A DNA stretch of 64,000 nucleotides from Nematostella vectensis (GCF_932526225.1 NC_064042.1:8714540-8778539), one strand, 5' to 3'; positions 1-11,690 are shown, counted from the first letter of the stretch. Numbers and translations are program-made. The notes: generated by a model from the letters alone, not told the origin.

Positions 1-175
1 CATTGTATATATACTAATAACATTGAAATTTACATAATAATAGACTGATAGTTTTAGCTAAGGCGGTAAGAGGAACAATAGCGAGTTACATTAAATATGC
101 GGGGCGAAAACTAACAGTGCGGAACGTGTGAAAAATTGATAGCGCGAAAATTTAACGGTGACGGGATTAACAGTT

Positions 176-643
176 CTAATTGTTTCGTAGCAGGGCTTTG
201 TTTCTGTGGCGGCACGAGGACACGAGTTCATTGCGTTTATTTAGAGTTGATAGTTTGGGTTGGCAGATGATCGTCAGCTTTTCCTTGAGGCAGAGGTTGC
301 AACGCTTAGTGGTACTGTTGTAGGCGGAGTGGGAAGAAAGAATGCGCCATGAAATAAAGTACTCAATCATGTTGTCCTTGAGAGTCCAGACGTGTTTGCT
401 GAGTTCGGTGGAGTTTCTGTGTTTGGCGTGTCGGAATGATGCGGTGTGGTTTCTGTACCTGGTCTTGAAGCTGTTTTCAGTGAGCCCGACGTATGTTTCC
501 GAGGTGTTGTTGTCTTTTCGAGTTACGGTAGCTTGGTAGATAACATATGTATGTAGGCAGTTTCCGTCTAGAGGGCAGGTGCCGACAGAAAGCACTGCTC
601 TACTTTCGAGTATTGAGCACTTTCTATGAAAGCCTTCAACCAT

Positions 644-648
<5 letters not shown>
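176..648 (-). pseudogene. Penelope-like retroelement 3' fragment (GIY-YIG endonuclease region)
   Basis: The open frame read on the minus strand encodes the C-terminal region of a retroelement protein. A CPLDGNC cysteine motif is followed by a GIY-YIG-like core (segments VIYQATV and TYVGLTENSFKTRY), then the cysteine pair in KRCNLCLKEKL and a C-terminal CRHRNKALL. This layout is typical of the endonuclease end of Penelope-like elements. No reverse transcriptase is present: the upstream side (higher coordinates) runs straight into an AT microsatellite, so the copy is 5'-truncated with no genuine start. The frame is intact to its stop at 176, which suggests a fairly young fragment. The assignment to Penelope rather than another GIY-YIG carrier rests on the cysteine spacing and is an inference. 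Confidence 0.72.
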
Positions 649-721
<73 letters not shown>

Positions 722-1000
722 GCGAGACTATATATATATATATATACTTTAACATAAATATATATATATAAACTTGAGTGAAAATTCCCGTCAGCCAACA
801 GCCAGTCTATCTAAAAGGACCCAAGATACCAGGGCTCAGTAGCGAAAATATAAATATAGTAGTGTGAAGATAGTATTGTATATATATATATACATAATAT
901 ATTGGATATATATAAAGTATTGTATATATATAAAGTATTGTATATATATATATACAATATATATATACTGCAACGCCTTACTATATATATATATATAGTA
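649..1000. repeat. (TA)n microsatellite block
   Basis: A run of about 70 bases of alternating TA (649-718) is followed by shorter TA tracts at about 730-770 and 880-1000. The later tracts contain repeated units such as tatataaagtattg. It borders the truncated end of the Penelope-like fragment. Confidence 0.95.
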
Positions 1001-2450
1001 AGCCATCTCCTTTGTTTTATAATTACCACTTGTCATATTTACATTATTGACAACCTATGCTTATAACTACATCTCCTATATACATTATTGACAACCCTAA
1101 TGATGGAATTCTTATGTCGATGGAGGTGGTAGCGGTTACTATTTTCATGCTGTTAATGTTAACAATGAGTAAGGAAAATTATATTCATTATCTTCACTTA
1201 CGGCAAACAATATCCCCTCCAACTGAAGGTCACTTAGTTTTCCGCTTGTTGTCAGCTGTGGGGGTATTGCGTCAAAGAGAGGATACTTGGCTGGAGGGAG
1301 CATTTGGGCCTGTAATGATGCAGATTATTTTAGATTATTATAGATTATAGATTTTATAGATAGATATTATAGATATTCTAGATTATTCATAGTTTGATCC
1401 CTTACCCAAAAATTAAGTAAAGCCATGCAATCAGATAAAAGTATTTCAAAGATTCATATACAGATCTGGCTGCAGGGTCTATAAAATCAGCTAATATAAA
1501 AAGCTGTATATCATCTCCTTTTCCAAATGTATAAGACTTATTTAAGACTATCAAATTTCTCCTAGGAGGCCATCAACAAAATATTCATTTTGATTGGCTT
1601 AGCTACATGTTAAGTCCACTAGAAGCAAAATTACTCGTAATTTTTGAGTTGGTCACATGTCAGTGTGTTTTTTCTATCATAAAAGGTTACATACAGCCAG
1701 ACAACCAGCTTCCACTATATCTCCAGGATGCCTGTGGACGTTGGGCTGCTTTAGAGACAGACACTGGTACCCAGAGAAGACTTCATCACTGCAGATGAGA
1801 TCATAACAGATATCAGCTTGATCCAAGCACATTATTTATTTTATTTTTATTTTATTGTCTTCGCCATAAGTGACAGAGTTACCGCAACAACGTTGCAGTT
1901 ACTACGGGCCCCCATTAGGCAACTCATTAGTATACCATTAAAAATCACTGATAATATCAGTATAATAAAATTATTATGCCAAGTTTGATTCATTACTTAG
2001 ACTGCCTCCAATTCTTCCCAGATATTTCTAACAATATTGTGTATATCTCTTGTTACTTGTGTAGAAGGTGAAAAGCACATCAAAATACAATGGGTGGGGC
2101 TGGCCACCTCCCTCCCCCTTCCTCCACCTCCCTCCCCCTGAGTGTATTTGTAAACTTAAGTCTACGGCTTTATCAGACGCAGTGGCTAGGTAAGGGGTAG
2201 CCCCCCCCCAAGCTAGCACTTGAACAACCCTGACTTTAATAAATGCCCCAGGAAGTGATGTTGTCATACTCTACCCAGGCAAGGGAAAAAATGTCTCAAT
2301 GACATTAGTAAATCCATTGAATGCCTTTCCTATTCCTTATCAAGATAACATTTTCTTGAGTTTTCTCGACTTAAAAATACTGCTCATTTAGCTAATTAAA
2401 GACCTTTATTTCCTACAGATCACAAAGCTACTATGTTTATTATAACTTAA
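1001..2450. other. Intergenic, no gene recognised
   Basis: AT-rich sequence with only short open frames that show no recognisable protein. It contains a tagat-rich low-complexity patch (about 1325-1390) and a pyrimidine-rich tract (about 2095-2140). No RNA gene or coding exon could be supported. Confidence 0.6.
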
Positions 2451-2454
2451 GTAA

Positions 2455-2911
2455 TGCACTAGTCATTTGAAACTCCCACCCCCATGGTCCCGGGGAAGTG
2501 TGGGGTTAACATGGGGGTTTAGAGCACTTTTGAACAAGAATCTGTCCCGAGGGGGTGGGGGGATTTAATGTTTTCGACCCTAAGAATTGTCCCCACCCTA
2601 GGGACTTGCTTAGCAAGCTGCATGGCAAGCTGCATGGCAAAATATGTGAAAACAAATATGAAAGAAAAAATATGAATATCAAATAAGATGATTTATTTTT
2701 TCATTTATCAAAAAAACCTGTCACCTTCATAGTTATTGGCACAAATGTACTCGCTGAGGTGTACTGGCTTTGAAATATAAAGGCTTATTTCAGATGACTT
2801 GGTAGTTGGTAGTTGCCTATAGTTTGCATCCCAAGGTTGTACAGGGTCAAAGTTTAATCCCCCACCCTTCCCCGGGACAATGGGGGTGGGAGTTTCAATT
2901 GACTAGTGCAT
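2455..2911. mobile_element. MITE with ~50-bp terminal inverted repeats
   Basis: The left end (tgcactagtca, followed by a CCCACCCCC and TCCCGGGGAAG tract) is repeated in reverse complement at the right end, ending tgactagtgca at about 2911. The arms match over roughly 50 bases with few mismatches. Both sides carry TAA (left ...gtaa, right taagtt...), consistent with a 3-bp target duplication as made by PIF/Harbinger-type transposases. There is no internal coding frame, so the element would be non-autonomous. Confidence 0.7.
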
Positions 2912-3072
2912 AAGTTATATAACACCTTAGATTAAGACAGGGTACCCGCGATTGAAAACACTAGCCAACAGTACAACACATCCTATTATGTGCATAAAAG
3001 CGGATTTGCACGATTCTATGAGGCATCCAAAATAATAATTGATAGCTATCACACCTAACCATATATATACTT

Positions 3073-3124
3073 TACCTCCGTGTCTCTGCCATAACACCGT
3101 GCGCCATCTTGTCGATTTCTTCAT
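3073..3124 (-). CDS. Possible first exon, divergent from 3202 (unidentified)
   Basis: On the minus strand an ATG at 3124 (or an inner ATG at about 3107 in another frame) is followed within 50 bases by a plausible donor (gga g|gtaaag). It faces away from a small plus-strand frame beginning at 3202, giving an 80-base head-to-head arrangement. The protein is too short to recognise and no downstream exon could be assigned, so this is a weak candidate only. Confidence 0.2.
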
Positions 3125-3201
3125 GTTCCTCGCTCGGGCCTACAACCCGGTTTAGGATAACTTTCCCGTGAGGGGGAAGGAGAGGCGATCCAGCCATAGA
3201 C

Positions 3202-3342
3202 ATGGCAGCGAACGGCGCCACGAAAGGAAAGAAAGAAAAACTATATAAACAAAAATTTTTAAATAGGAAGAGAAAAGTTTACAACCACGAAGACTTTATC
3301 ATCGAGTTTCCCGCGCATCTATCCTTATCATCTAGTTACTAG
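3202..3342 (+). CDS. Small basic ORF, 46 aa (unidentified)
   Basis: An ATG in good context (gacATGG) opens a 46-codon frame. It starts MAANGATKGKKEKLYK, is lysine/arginine-rich up to about residue 25, and ends at TAG 3340-3342. The composition (basic start, then an acidic/hydrophobic stretch) looks more protein-like than the surrounding random frames. It may be a complete micropeptide, the first exon of a gene, or chance. No family is recognised. Confidence 0.25.
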   Translation: MAANGATKGKKEKLYKQKFLNRKRKVYNHEDFIIEFPAHLSLSSSY

Positions 3343-3485
3343 TGCCTAGCGGTGTTTTACACACAGGGAGCTCAATAAAAGTAACGCAAGGCAGTCGAGG
3401 TAGTCCCATCAATCTACGGTTTAAGATCGGACTATTTGCAATACAAGGTTTGTCAACGTTTTTGTATTAATTAGGTCTCCCTCTA

Positions 3486-5033
3486 TAACATACTAAAAGT
3501 CTAAAAAAAATCGGAACACGCAAACACCCCGAAAAACCGCATCGAATCTTGTATGGAAAACCACAGGAATCCCAAATCATGAAAATCACGAAAAATTCAC
3601 ATACTTTAATAAAAAATCAAATTTATACCACCAGACCACTATAAATGTTAAGAAATACATATTTCTACACGCTCTGGATAAAAAAATCAACGTTATCTGA
3701 CATAGCTTTTTTGTTTTGGGCCAAATCCACAGGTTTCTAGCTATCTTTACGGGTATTTAGAAGAAGATTCAAGCACATCATGTAATTATTATCATTAGTT
3801 CGAGTTTGAGTTTACAATTTTTAATTAAGGCATTTTCTAAGTTTTAGAGCAATTTTATTGACAACATTTCACAAAAAAACGCTTTACTCGTTCCCTCTCA
3901 GAACGAGAGCAGAGCCGAATTCCGAGCTACGAACAAGCAACCATTGCCAAGGCGACCTGTGCTCCTTGCCAGCGCGGTCAAGCGTAACTAATCGTCCAAG
4001 GATGCTCGTGGCTACTTTCTGGTTTTAAAAAACGGCTAGGGGCAAGGGAAAATAGTTTAGCTCGGATGGGAGCCCTGTGGTATTTCATACAAGCCTTGTA
4101 TGTCAAAATTCGATCCCGTTTTTCGGGGTGTTTGCGTGCTCCGATTTTTTTAGACTTTTAGTATGTAATTAAAGGGATACTTTCTGTGCAAGAAACCGTT
4201 AAAAAATCTTGCGTTACAATTAGTCCGATGTTGGCCCCTTTTTTGACGTAGATTGATTGATGGTCTGATGCTTTCGAGATCTCGATGCTCGCGCGTTAGT
4301 CCTGTGGCAAAAAACGCCTTTTATAATAACGTAGTTAAAAAACCGGAGCTGTGGTGTGTCTTGGGGGGGGGGGGGGTACGATACAGGAACAACGCCCCAC
4401 AACATGGCGCCCATTCTCCTGAATTTTGTTAATTTCAAACTCTGGGATCCTTCTTTTCAACTTCTTCTTATGATTCGCAAGGCCGTTACCCAGGGGGTGC
4501 GTTCACCCCCCTCACTTCCCCCACAACGGCGAAAGCATATCAACCATATTCCCCACATATAGTGTCGTTCGTATGTACTGCCTTTTTATATGGGCATTGA
4601 TGCCCATATGAAGAGCTAAAGTTTTCCCGCTCCCGGATCTCCAGAAAACATGGGGAAAAATGCTGATTCCTGTCAATTTGCGACTAGCGGCCAAAATTTG
4701 TCAGAAAAACTTGATCGCTTGGTCACATCTTTTTCTCACTGATCTTGAAAAAGCCCTCCAAGAAGTCGGCCGAGTGGGAATGAAGGTAACCCAAATATTG
4801 ATATGGTCCACTACCGAATATCAATAGACGTGCTATTTGTACACAAAACTATAAAGCATAAGCAAATTAGATGAATTAGATAAACAAAGGCATTCTAGAA
4901 GTATGTAATTTTGTGTGTGATTTTCATGATTTGGGAGCCAAGTGGTATTTCATACAAGCCTTGTATGTCAAAATTCGATCCCGTTTTTCGGGGTGTTTGC
5001 GTGCTCCGATTTTTTTAGACTTTTAGTATGTTA
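3486..5033. mobile_element. Nested TIR element (CATACTAAAAGTC family)
   Basis: The left end, taacatactaaaagtc at 3486, is matched in reverse complement by the right end at about 4914-5033 over roughly 115 imperfect bases. These include the shared blocks cgcaaacaccccgaaaaa and the gattttcatgatttggga region. A second copy of the right end lies at about 4065-4166, immediately before an inserted 730-bp repeat, so the structure is a nest or a partial internal duplication. No transposase is visible. Confidence 0.6.
4171..4900. mobile_element. 730-bp interspersed repeat, copy 1, with 10-bp flanking duplication
   Basis: This segment (starting aaagggatactttctgtgca, ending cattctagaa) is nearly identical to 6040-6772. 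Copy 1 is flanked on both sides by the same 10 bases, gtatgtaatt (4161-4170 and 4901-4910), as expected of a target-site duplication. The two ends are not inverted repeats of each other and no protein is recognised. A poly-G tract lies near 4364. Confidence 0.7.
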
Positions 5034-6041
5034 TTAACACATTGACCCCTGAACCGGCCTGTACCGGCTTTGGGAAGTACCCGCAACCCAAAAAATTCAT
5101 AAATTCAAAATAAACACAACAAGATGAAGATACTCAGGCATCAGTCTAAGGGATAAATGGTCTTGCAGATATGCATCCAACCAAGGTGTTGGCATCTACT
5201 CTTAAGCCAAATAATAGCACAGGTTCTTTGACAAATCTCAAATCGAACAAGGAGAGAAAAGCAGAATCACCCCTCTCAATAAAACGCTCAAAATACCACA
5301 CAAGGGAGAGAGATCAGCAAACACAGCTCAAGACACAAATAGATACCTTTATTCTGATCCTCCAGGTACATTTCCTTGGCCTCAAAACACAATGCCCATT
5401 CCTTGAAGGATTGTACAACCACGAAAATATGTTTACGTATTGCAAAGCATTCTGGGAGATACAGGGGGAAATTCACGAGGGGAGGGCCAGTCAACACTCC
5501 TCTCCCCAAAGTCAGATGGTTTTTTAGAAGTCTTTTCACCCCGAAGCCAAACGAATCAATTCCAGGCCATACAGACCCAGAATAGCAGTGTAAACAATTT
5601 TGGAATCAATTTGGTTTCAGAAAAGACAGCATTTAGGAGAGCTGTGGTGATTCATTAGAAAATTATTTTCTCATCCGGGCAAAGCCAAACAAGAAAAAAT
5701 CATCATGAATCCACCTTTGCTTGCAAATATCCATAAGCAAAGCACTCAATTATGCCCCAAAAGACTTCATGATGTCCTGAGACACTCCCCTAATATGCTC
5801 ATAGCTGTATTTTTGATGAAAAATACAAGCAACCATCAACTTGTGCTGGCTTCAGCACATCGACGAGGGATTAAAAGTGGGGACCGCAAAGCACTGTTGG
5901 AAAGCTTGGATACCGCTGACTAGGTGCAGCTGTGTTTGACTTTGACGGGCTGTATAAAACTCAGAATAGGGGGGGAGGTATCTGTTTTCAGTCTGTTTTT
6001 TGTAAATTCAGCTCCAAAAAAGCCAGGAGTCAATGGGTTAA
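5034..6041. mobile_element. TTAA-flanked TIR element, ~1 kb
   Basis: The left end reads TTAAcacattgacccctga and the right end, reverse complemented, reads TTAAcccattgactcctgg. This gives short TIRs with TTAA at both edges, the target choice of piggyBac- and Kolobok-type elements. The right TTAA coincides with the first bases of repeat copy 2. An internal frame of 118 codons (5171-5527) is not recognisable and is probably not a gene. Confidence 0.6.
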
Positions 6042-6772
6042 AGGGATACTTTCTGTGCAAGAAACCGTTAAAAAACCTTGCGTTACAATTAGTCCGATGT
6101 TGGCCCCTTTTTTGACGTAGATTGATTGATGGTCTGATGCTTTCGAGATCTCGATGCTCGCGCGTTAGTCCTGTGGCAAAAAAACGCCTTTTATAATAAC
6201 GTAGTTAAAAAACCGGAGCTGTGGTGTGTCTTGGGGGGGGGGGGGGGGTACGATACAGGAACAACGCCCAACAACATGGCGCCCATTTTCCTGAATTTTG
6301 TTAATTTCAAACTCTGGGATCCTTCTTTTCAACTTCTTCTTATGATTCGCAAGGCCGTTACCCAGGGGGTGCGTTCACCCCCCTCACTTCCCCCACAACG
6401 GCGAAAGCATATCAACCATATTCCCCACATATAGTGTCGTTCGTATGTACTGCCTTTTTATATGGGCATTGATGCCCATATGAAGAGCTAAAGTTTTCCC
6501 GCTCCCGGATCTCCAGAAAACATGGGGAAAAATGCTGATTCCTGTCAATTTGCGACTAGCGGCCAAAATTTGTCAGAAAAACTTGATCGCTTGGTCACAT
6601 CTTTTTCTCACTGATCTTGAAAAAGCCCTCCAAGAAGTCGGCCGAGTGGGAATGAAGGTAACCCAAATATTGATATGGTCCACTACCGAATATCAATAGA
6701 CGTGCTATGTGTACACAAAACTATAAAGCATAAGCAAATTAGATGAATTAGATAAAAAAAGGCATTCTAGAA
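6040..6772. mobile_element. 730-bp interspersed repeat, copy 2
   Basis: This is a direct-orientation copy of 4171-4900, differing by only a handful of substitutions and the length of the poly-G tract. No clear target duplication is seen here; the left side abuts the TTAA element. Confidence 0.75.
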
Positions 6773-7093
6773 GATAATTCTAGAAAATCATAGTGTGACC
6801 GACACAAATAACGGCTGCGCGGGAGACTATAAATCTATAAGTCAAACTTTTTTGTTACCAAATCCGATAATAAACGTCCCGTGGAAAATACTACAATAGC
6901 CTAAAAAAAAACACCTTTTGTTTTTTTTCGGGCTTGTTAGATTTGTACACGTGGCCAACGTTTTGACGACAGTTTCAGCATTTGGAATTCAATGAGTTAC
7001 CTCAGAGATGTTATTGTGCTTTAGTATTTAGCACAACATGCCGCCCTGCTCAAATTCGTGCAATTTTTTTCGTGCGTGACAAAGCACTTAATT
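6773..7093. other. Upstream region of HYKK
   Basis: About 320 bases between the repeat and the HYKK start codon. There is no TATA box at a convincing position and no open frame of note; A and T runs occur at 6901-6930. The promoter presumably lies here, but no element can be named. Confidence 0.4.
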
Positions 7094-8613
7094 ATGTCGA
7101 AGCGACAACCACGGCGTCCGAATGCGAGCCTCGAAACGGCCAAAACATTAGCGAAAGACTTATATAACTTCACCGATGTTCTAGAGATGCGCGAATTCAA
7201 AAGCTTCTTCGATAGGAACTTCTATATCAGGGGGCAAGTCAGGACTGAAAATAATGGTAATCCGAACAAACCTCAAGAATTCGTACTGAAGATCCACAAC
7301 TCACTAGACAGCGAAAACGAGGAGGTTAGGGACGCGGAGAATCAGTTGATGAGAATGCTTAGAGATCGAGGTTTTCCCTGCCCTGAAATCATCCCGACCA
7401 GGAATGGTCAGTTGATGGAGAAGATTCATCTACCTGCTAGTGATGGACAAAATGCCGATGGCTGTGTCGTCCGCCTGTTGAGTTTCGTGTATGGTCAAGA
7501 GTTGGACAGTTTGAACAAGAGTGACGTGACGCCGGAACTGATGTACACACTCGGAAAGTTTATTGGTGATGCTAGCAAAGCTATGAAGGTACCTCTTTTT
7601 CATAAAGCCTTTTTTACTCTGTAGCAAACGCGCGTGAAACGTGTTATTAAAGAGCTTAAGCAAATCAACACGAACGGCATCAAAAACGGCGCGCGCTCAC
7701 GAATTGCTGAAAAACGGCGTTGACACGTCCGTGACAGGAAATCTCGAACGGCATTTTCCCTATTTTTACGTTCTAGGCGCGTGGTCACGGACGTCAACGC
7801 CGTTTTTCAGCAATTCGTAAGCGCGCGCGGCGTTTTAGATGCCGTCCGTGTTGACTTGCTAGCTTTCTATTTACACTTTGTCACTCGGCGTCTAACTCTC
7901 ACGAAAAAGTAAAAAAAGAGTTGTCAGAGTCAAATGCTACTAAATACTAATCGCACTGATACACTAGAAACCCCTGAAAATATAGTTTCGTATAAGTTTC
8001 GTTTTTTTTTTTTTTGAAGGACTTCTCCAGCTCTGCTTTACGAAGGCGCCAGCACACATGGGACATCAAGAATTTTCTCCACATCCAAGAGCAGCTGGCA
8101 TCTATCAAGGATGACTCTATCTGTAGCCTTGTAACAGAGGTCCATTCCAGCTTCCTTCATTTCGTCGCACCGCGACTTTCCTCTTTTAGACAAGGAACAA
8201 TCAACGGAGACATCAATGGTGAGAACATACTCGTCACCAAACGCGGCACGCCGGGTAATCCCACGTATGAGATTACTGGCTTTCTTGACTTTAGTGACAT
8301 TGAGGAGTCGCTGCTTGTTCTTGAGGTTATGGCACCAATGATTTTCTTCATGAGCCTTGGGTACGAGACCAGTGGTTATATTCTTGCTGGTTACCAGTCC
8401 TCTCTGCCTCTTCCTGGTGACGAGTTTGATTGCCTGTATTATTTGGCTGCAGCGAGACTCTGTCAGCTTGTGGTGTACTCCGCGTGCAATTTAGAAAATG
8501 ACAATGCCCAGTACATGCAGGTAACAGTGGATAAGTATCTCGGAATTCTCAGGAAGTTTTGGTCTTGCTCGAAAGAAGACATAGAAAAAATATGGCGCGA
8601 TTGTCAACAATAA
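7094..8613 (+). CDS. HYKK: Hydroxylysine kinase (AGPHD1 type), 2 exons
   Basis: Two exons, 7094-7588 and 8020-8613, join in phase 0 at AAG|gtacct and ttgaag|GAC to give 362 residues, close to the vertebrate length of about 373. The family phosphorylates 5-hydroxy-L-lysine with GTP in lysine catabolism. Visible features are an N-lobe with EFVLKIHN (ATP-site lysine) near residue 70 and the C-lobe catalytic loop INGDINGEN (D229, N234). The metal-binding motif LDFSD is at about 254-258. Two positions differ from the usual motifs: HGD reads NGD, and DFGD reads DFSD. The catalytic and metal aspartates remain, so activity is plausible but not assured. The start at 7094 (MSKRQPRR) is the first ATG in frame. 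The intron carries a hairpin MITE. Confidence 0.93.
7660..7859. mobile_element. Palindromic MITE in HYKK intron
   Basis: Two arms of about 76 bases (7660-7735 and 7785-7859) are near-perfect reverse complements and would fold into a long hairpin with a loop of about 50 bases. The flanks agctta (left) and agcttt (right) may be an imperfect target duplication. It is non-coding and GC-richer than the surrounding intron. Confidence 0.8.
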
Positions 8614-8995
8614 AGACTAGGGATGATGGTTATAAAGTATCGCCTCATATACTCCCGCTAGTGTGTCAGAAAGTCAATATCAGTTTTAACTACCTCGCCT
8701 ATATACTCCGAGAGTGTGACGTTTGATTGGAAGTCCAAATGCCCACGTATCGAGTATTTTGACCGAATGCGAGCTTCCTGGGCATATTTATAGACAAATA
8801 TGGTTTTCAAGAAAATGAGAAGATATGGACAAAGGATTCAAGATGTCTCTCGGAAAAGTAGGACGTTGTTGAGTACGCTTTGTTGCATTTTATCGTATAA
8901 AAAAAACAAACAAATAGATTTGGTTCTATTCGACGAGAAACAAAAAAAAAACACTTGTTTACCTTGCGATTACTTCGTTTGTTGTTTTCAACTGA

Positions 8996-9001
8996 AATAA
9001 A
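8996..9001 (+). terminator. HYKK poly(A) signal
   Basis: AATAAA lies about 383 bases after the HYKK stop codon and is followed by a GT-rich stretch (tgtacttgttgtg). It is the first canonical signal downstream of the gene. Confidence 0.6.
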
Positions 9002-9019
9002 TGTACTTGTTGTGAGGGA

Positions 9020-9185
9020 GGAGAGAAGAAAGGGGAGAGGGAGAAGTTGAGACGGGAAAGAGGAAAACGAAAACGGAGAGTGAAAAGACAAGAGAGAAAA
9101 GAGGAGAAAGAACGAGATGGAAAAGAGGATAAAGAAAGAGAGGAGAAAGAAAAGAGGAGAGGGGACAGACGAAAAAGAAAGATAT
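9020..9185. repeat. Purine-rich (GA) low-complexity tract
   Basis: About 165 bases of almost pure A/G on the plus strand (gagagaaaagaggagaaagaa-like). Long frames here on both strands are composition artefacts. Confidence 0.9.
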
Positions 9186-9216
9186 ATCGCTTATCTTGCT
9201 TGTCTTGTATATTTCT

Positions 9217-11690
9217 TTCTAAGGGAGTGTTCATTTTATACACCGAGGAGGGGGGGGGGGAGGGAAGATATAAGGGGGGGCTCCGAAAGTTTTTAACCAC
9301 CAAAAGGGGGGGTTACGAAAAAAAAAAAAACGGTCCTCTAAAGAGGGGCTCTGAATTTCTTAGGAGACATACTTTTCAGCTTTAATGTTTTACTGATATG
9401 ATCTAGTTTGAAGCACAAATACAGATTAAATATCAAGCCTAATGACAAATGTATTTAATACTTCTTTATAATTGTCTTAATAAACCATAATATAGACACT
9501 CCCATTATATATAACAGTTGGTTACCGATAAGCTTCTTATCAGAATAACAGGAACAAATTAAAATAAACTTCTAAACAGTGGTGTAGCATGAAAATTATT
9601 CCTTGTTCACAGAAAAAAATATTCTTAAAGGCCCATAAGCAACCAAGCCTACATCAGATCTTCTAGCGCTGCGCTAAAATAGACACAAATTGTCTACACA
9701 AATTGTTTCAAACTCAACAAACTGTCTCAAACCTCTTCTATCGTTGTTAAAATCGCGTTAAAATCGTCGAAATGCGGCTCAAACTTTTAAATAGTTATTA
9801 CTTTATCGTTTCGCAACAATACCTGGCAAATAATTCTAAGCTTTATCTATATGCTGATATTTATGCGATGTCAGGGCCAAAGGCCGAAGTATGTAAAAAG
9901 GTTCATGAAACTTGTATTATCGTTCACTGACGTCCAAGAACAATACAAAATTCCATTTTATGAGTATATTTAACAGAAGATAAAAACAATCTTCGCATTT
10001 TTGCGTTCGTGTCGATGCCAGTATAGGGAATCTTGCACGCATTGTGTGATAACAATCACAACACTACAAAAGAATTTGGGTTTAGTTTTTCTAGAAGTCA
10101 AGGTTTTTCAGACTCTGAGCCACTTATTCACATATAGAGGGAATGAAAATAGAGGTTCGATTCAAAGGTGCAACCCTGAAAATGCAAAAAGAACAAACAA
10201 TATGTAGAAAAGAACAAACAATATGTAGAAGTTTTGCCGTGAGTCGAATTTGCAAATCATAGCAGCGAAATAATATACTTCCTATGTGTTCGGTAATATT
10301 CTCCTCGACTTCTCACTTCATGGTTATTAACCTAGAGTTTTAATTACTGATGTTCATAAACGGGAAAGGTACATTCATTTGTGCCAAAAGTTACATCAAT
10401 AACGTGTATTGTACGTTCATCAACATCGCACGAAACATCATTTAGCGTGAATCGGGTTTCAATAACAATAATTAAATATTCGTGAACATTCATTAGCATC
10501 AACGGAGAAACAATAACGCAATTGGACATTCAATTCGATTGGAACGAACATTTTAATGACAATATGCACTAATGAATTTTCTTTTTTTTATAACTGATTG
10601 TCAATAAACGCTACTGATTGTCCAAACGTGCAATTGAATTTTCGATTGCATGCAAAAGAATGTTCATTCCATCCCGAATGAATGCCCAATTGCGTTATTG
10701 AATGTCCGTTGTTGCTATTGATTGTTCGCGCATATTCAATCATTGTTATTGAAGTCGAGTCACGCTAAGGATGTTTCGTGCGATGTTGATAAACATAAAA
10801 TGCACGTTAACGATACAACGTTTGGCACAAATAAATGTTCCTTTCCCGTTATTGAACAGCAAAAGGTGTACTTATCAGCGATAAAACAAAGAATAGTTTC
10901 GAGTTTGAAAAACCGCGTGGAATAAACTAAACATCTTTCCCGATTACTTTCCCGATTGTCAATTATCCTTATCCTGAAGCACGCATTGCTTGGTCGTTTC
11001 TTCGTTACTTTATGTTCTTGTCTTCCTAAATACTGTGGCTTTCTTCACCGGCGAAAACAAGATAAAACACGCACCTTGAGTGTCTGTAGTGAATAATTAT
11101 GCGTATCATATTCCTCCAATCAAATCGCTCGCAAAACAAATGAATATTCCTTCACAGGCGTCCTAGGGACGGACCATTTGACTTTTGAGGGGGGGGGGAT
11201 TTTTAAAACAAACTTTTTTTTATTACTATTTTGAAAGCAAACTGATTGAAAAAAACTCCCTGCATCATTAAACATGATTTTACATGCAAAAAAATATGAA
11301 GTATGCCTAAAAGAATTACCGCCTTTTGATCATGAGAAAAAAAATCCCCGACTTAAATTCACCCCCCCCCCCTCCCCCCTTGGGCTGCCTCTTGTTATTC
11401 CTTTCATGTCTGTTCATTTCAAAATCACTACGCAGGTAAAAAGCTAGATCAGTCCCTGTGTTGGACTCTGAAATAACGATGAACTTGACTGGATCATCAA
11501 CCCGGGCAAGGAGGGCAACTTCGCAGGATTCATTTTCCAGATTTAAAACCTTTTGGAGGTCATAAGGGGTGGGGGGGGGGGGGGACACCAAAAAAAAATG
11601 TTACATTGAATGGGGAAGGCTTCGAAATTTTAAGGTGTCTTGCGTAAAAATCTTCCCTCCCTCGGTGTATTTATTGAACACTCCATAACA
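9217..11690. mobile_element. TIR-bounded DNA element, ~2.5 kb (GGGAGTGTTCA ends)
   Basis: The left end reads gggagtgttcattttatacaccgagg and then an agggaagat block. The right end (about 11648-11690), reverse complemented, reads ggagtgttcaataaatacaccgaggg and then agggaagat. These are TIRs of roughly 45 bases interrupted by a G tract on the left. Parts of the interior recur in inverted orientation at 30760-31410. No transposase is recognised, so it is likely non-autonomous or internally replaced. Confidence 0.55.
11316..11591 (-). other. Protein-like segment inside a repeat (unidentified)
   Basis: The minus-strand frame contains a well-behaved, non-repetitive stretch (for example LLARVDDPVKFIVISES) that is also present, partly and in the opposite orientation, at 30768-30830. 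Conservation of the amino acids between two repeat copies hints at a captured or once-coding piece. Poly-G/C tracts at both ends truncate the frame. Function unknown. Confidence 0.35.

Noticed and set aside
5171-5527. 118-codon frame inside the TTAA element
   Set aside because: No recognisable transposase or other domain, and the opposite strand has a competing frame.
8807-9385. Charged or serine-rich proteins on both strands
   Set aside because: The purine-rich low-complexity tract creates them on either strand.
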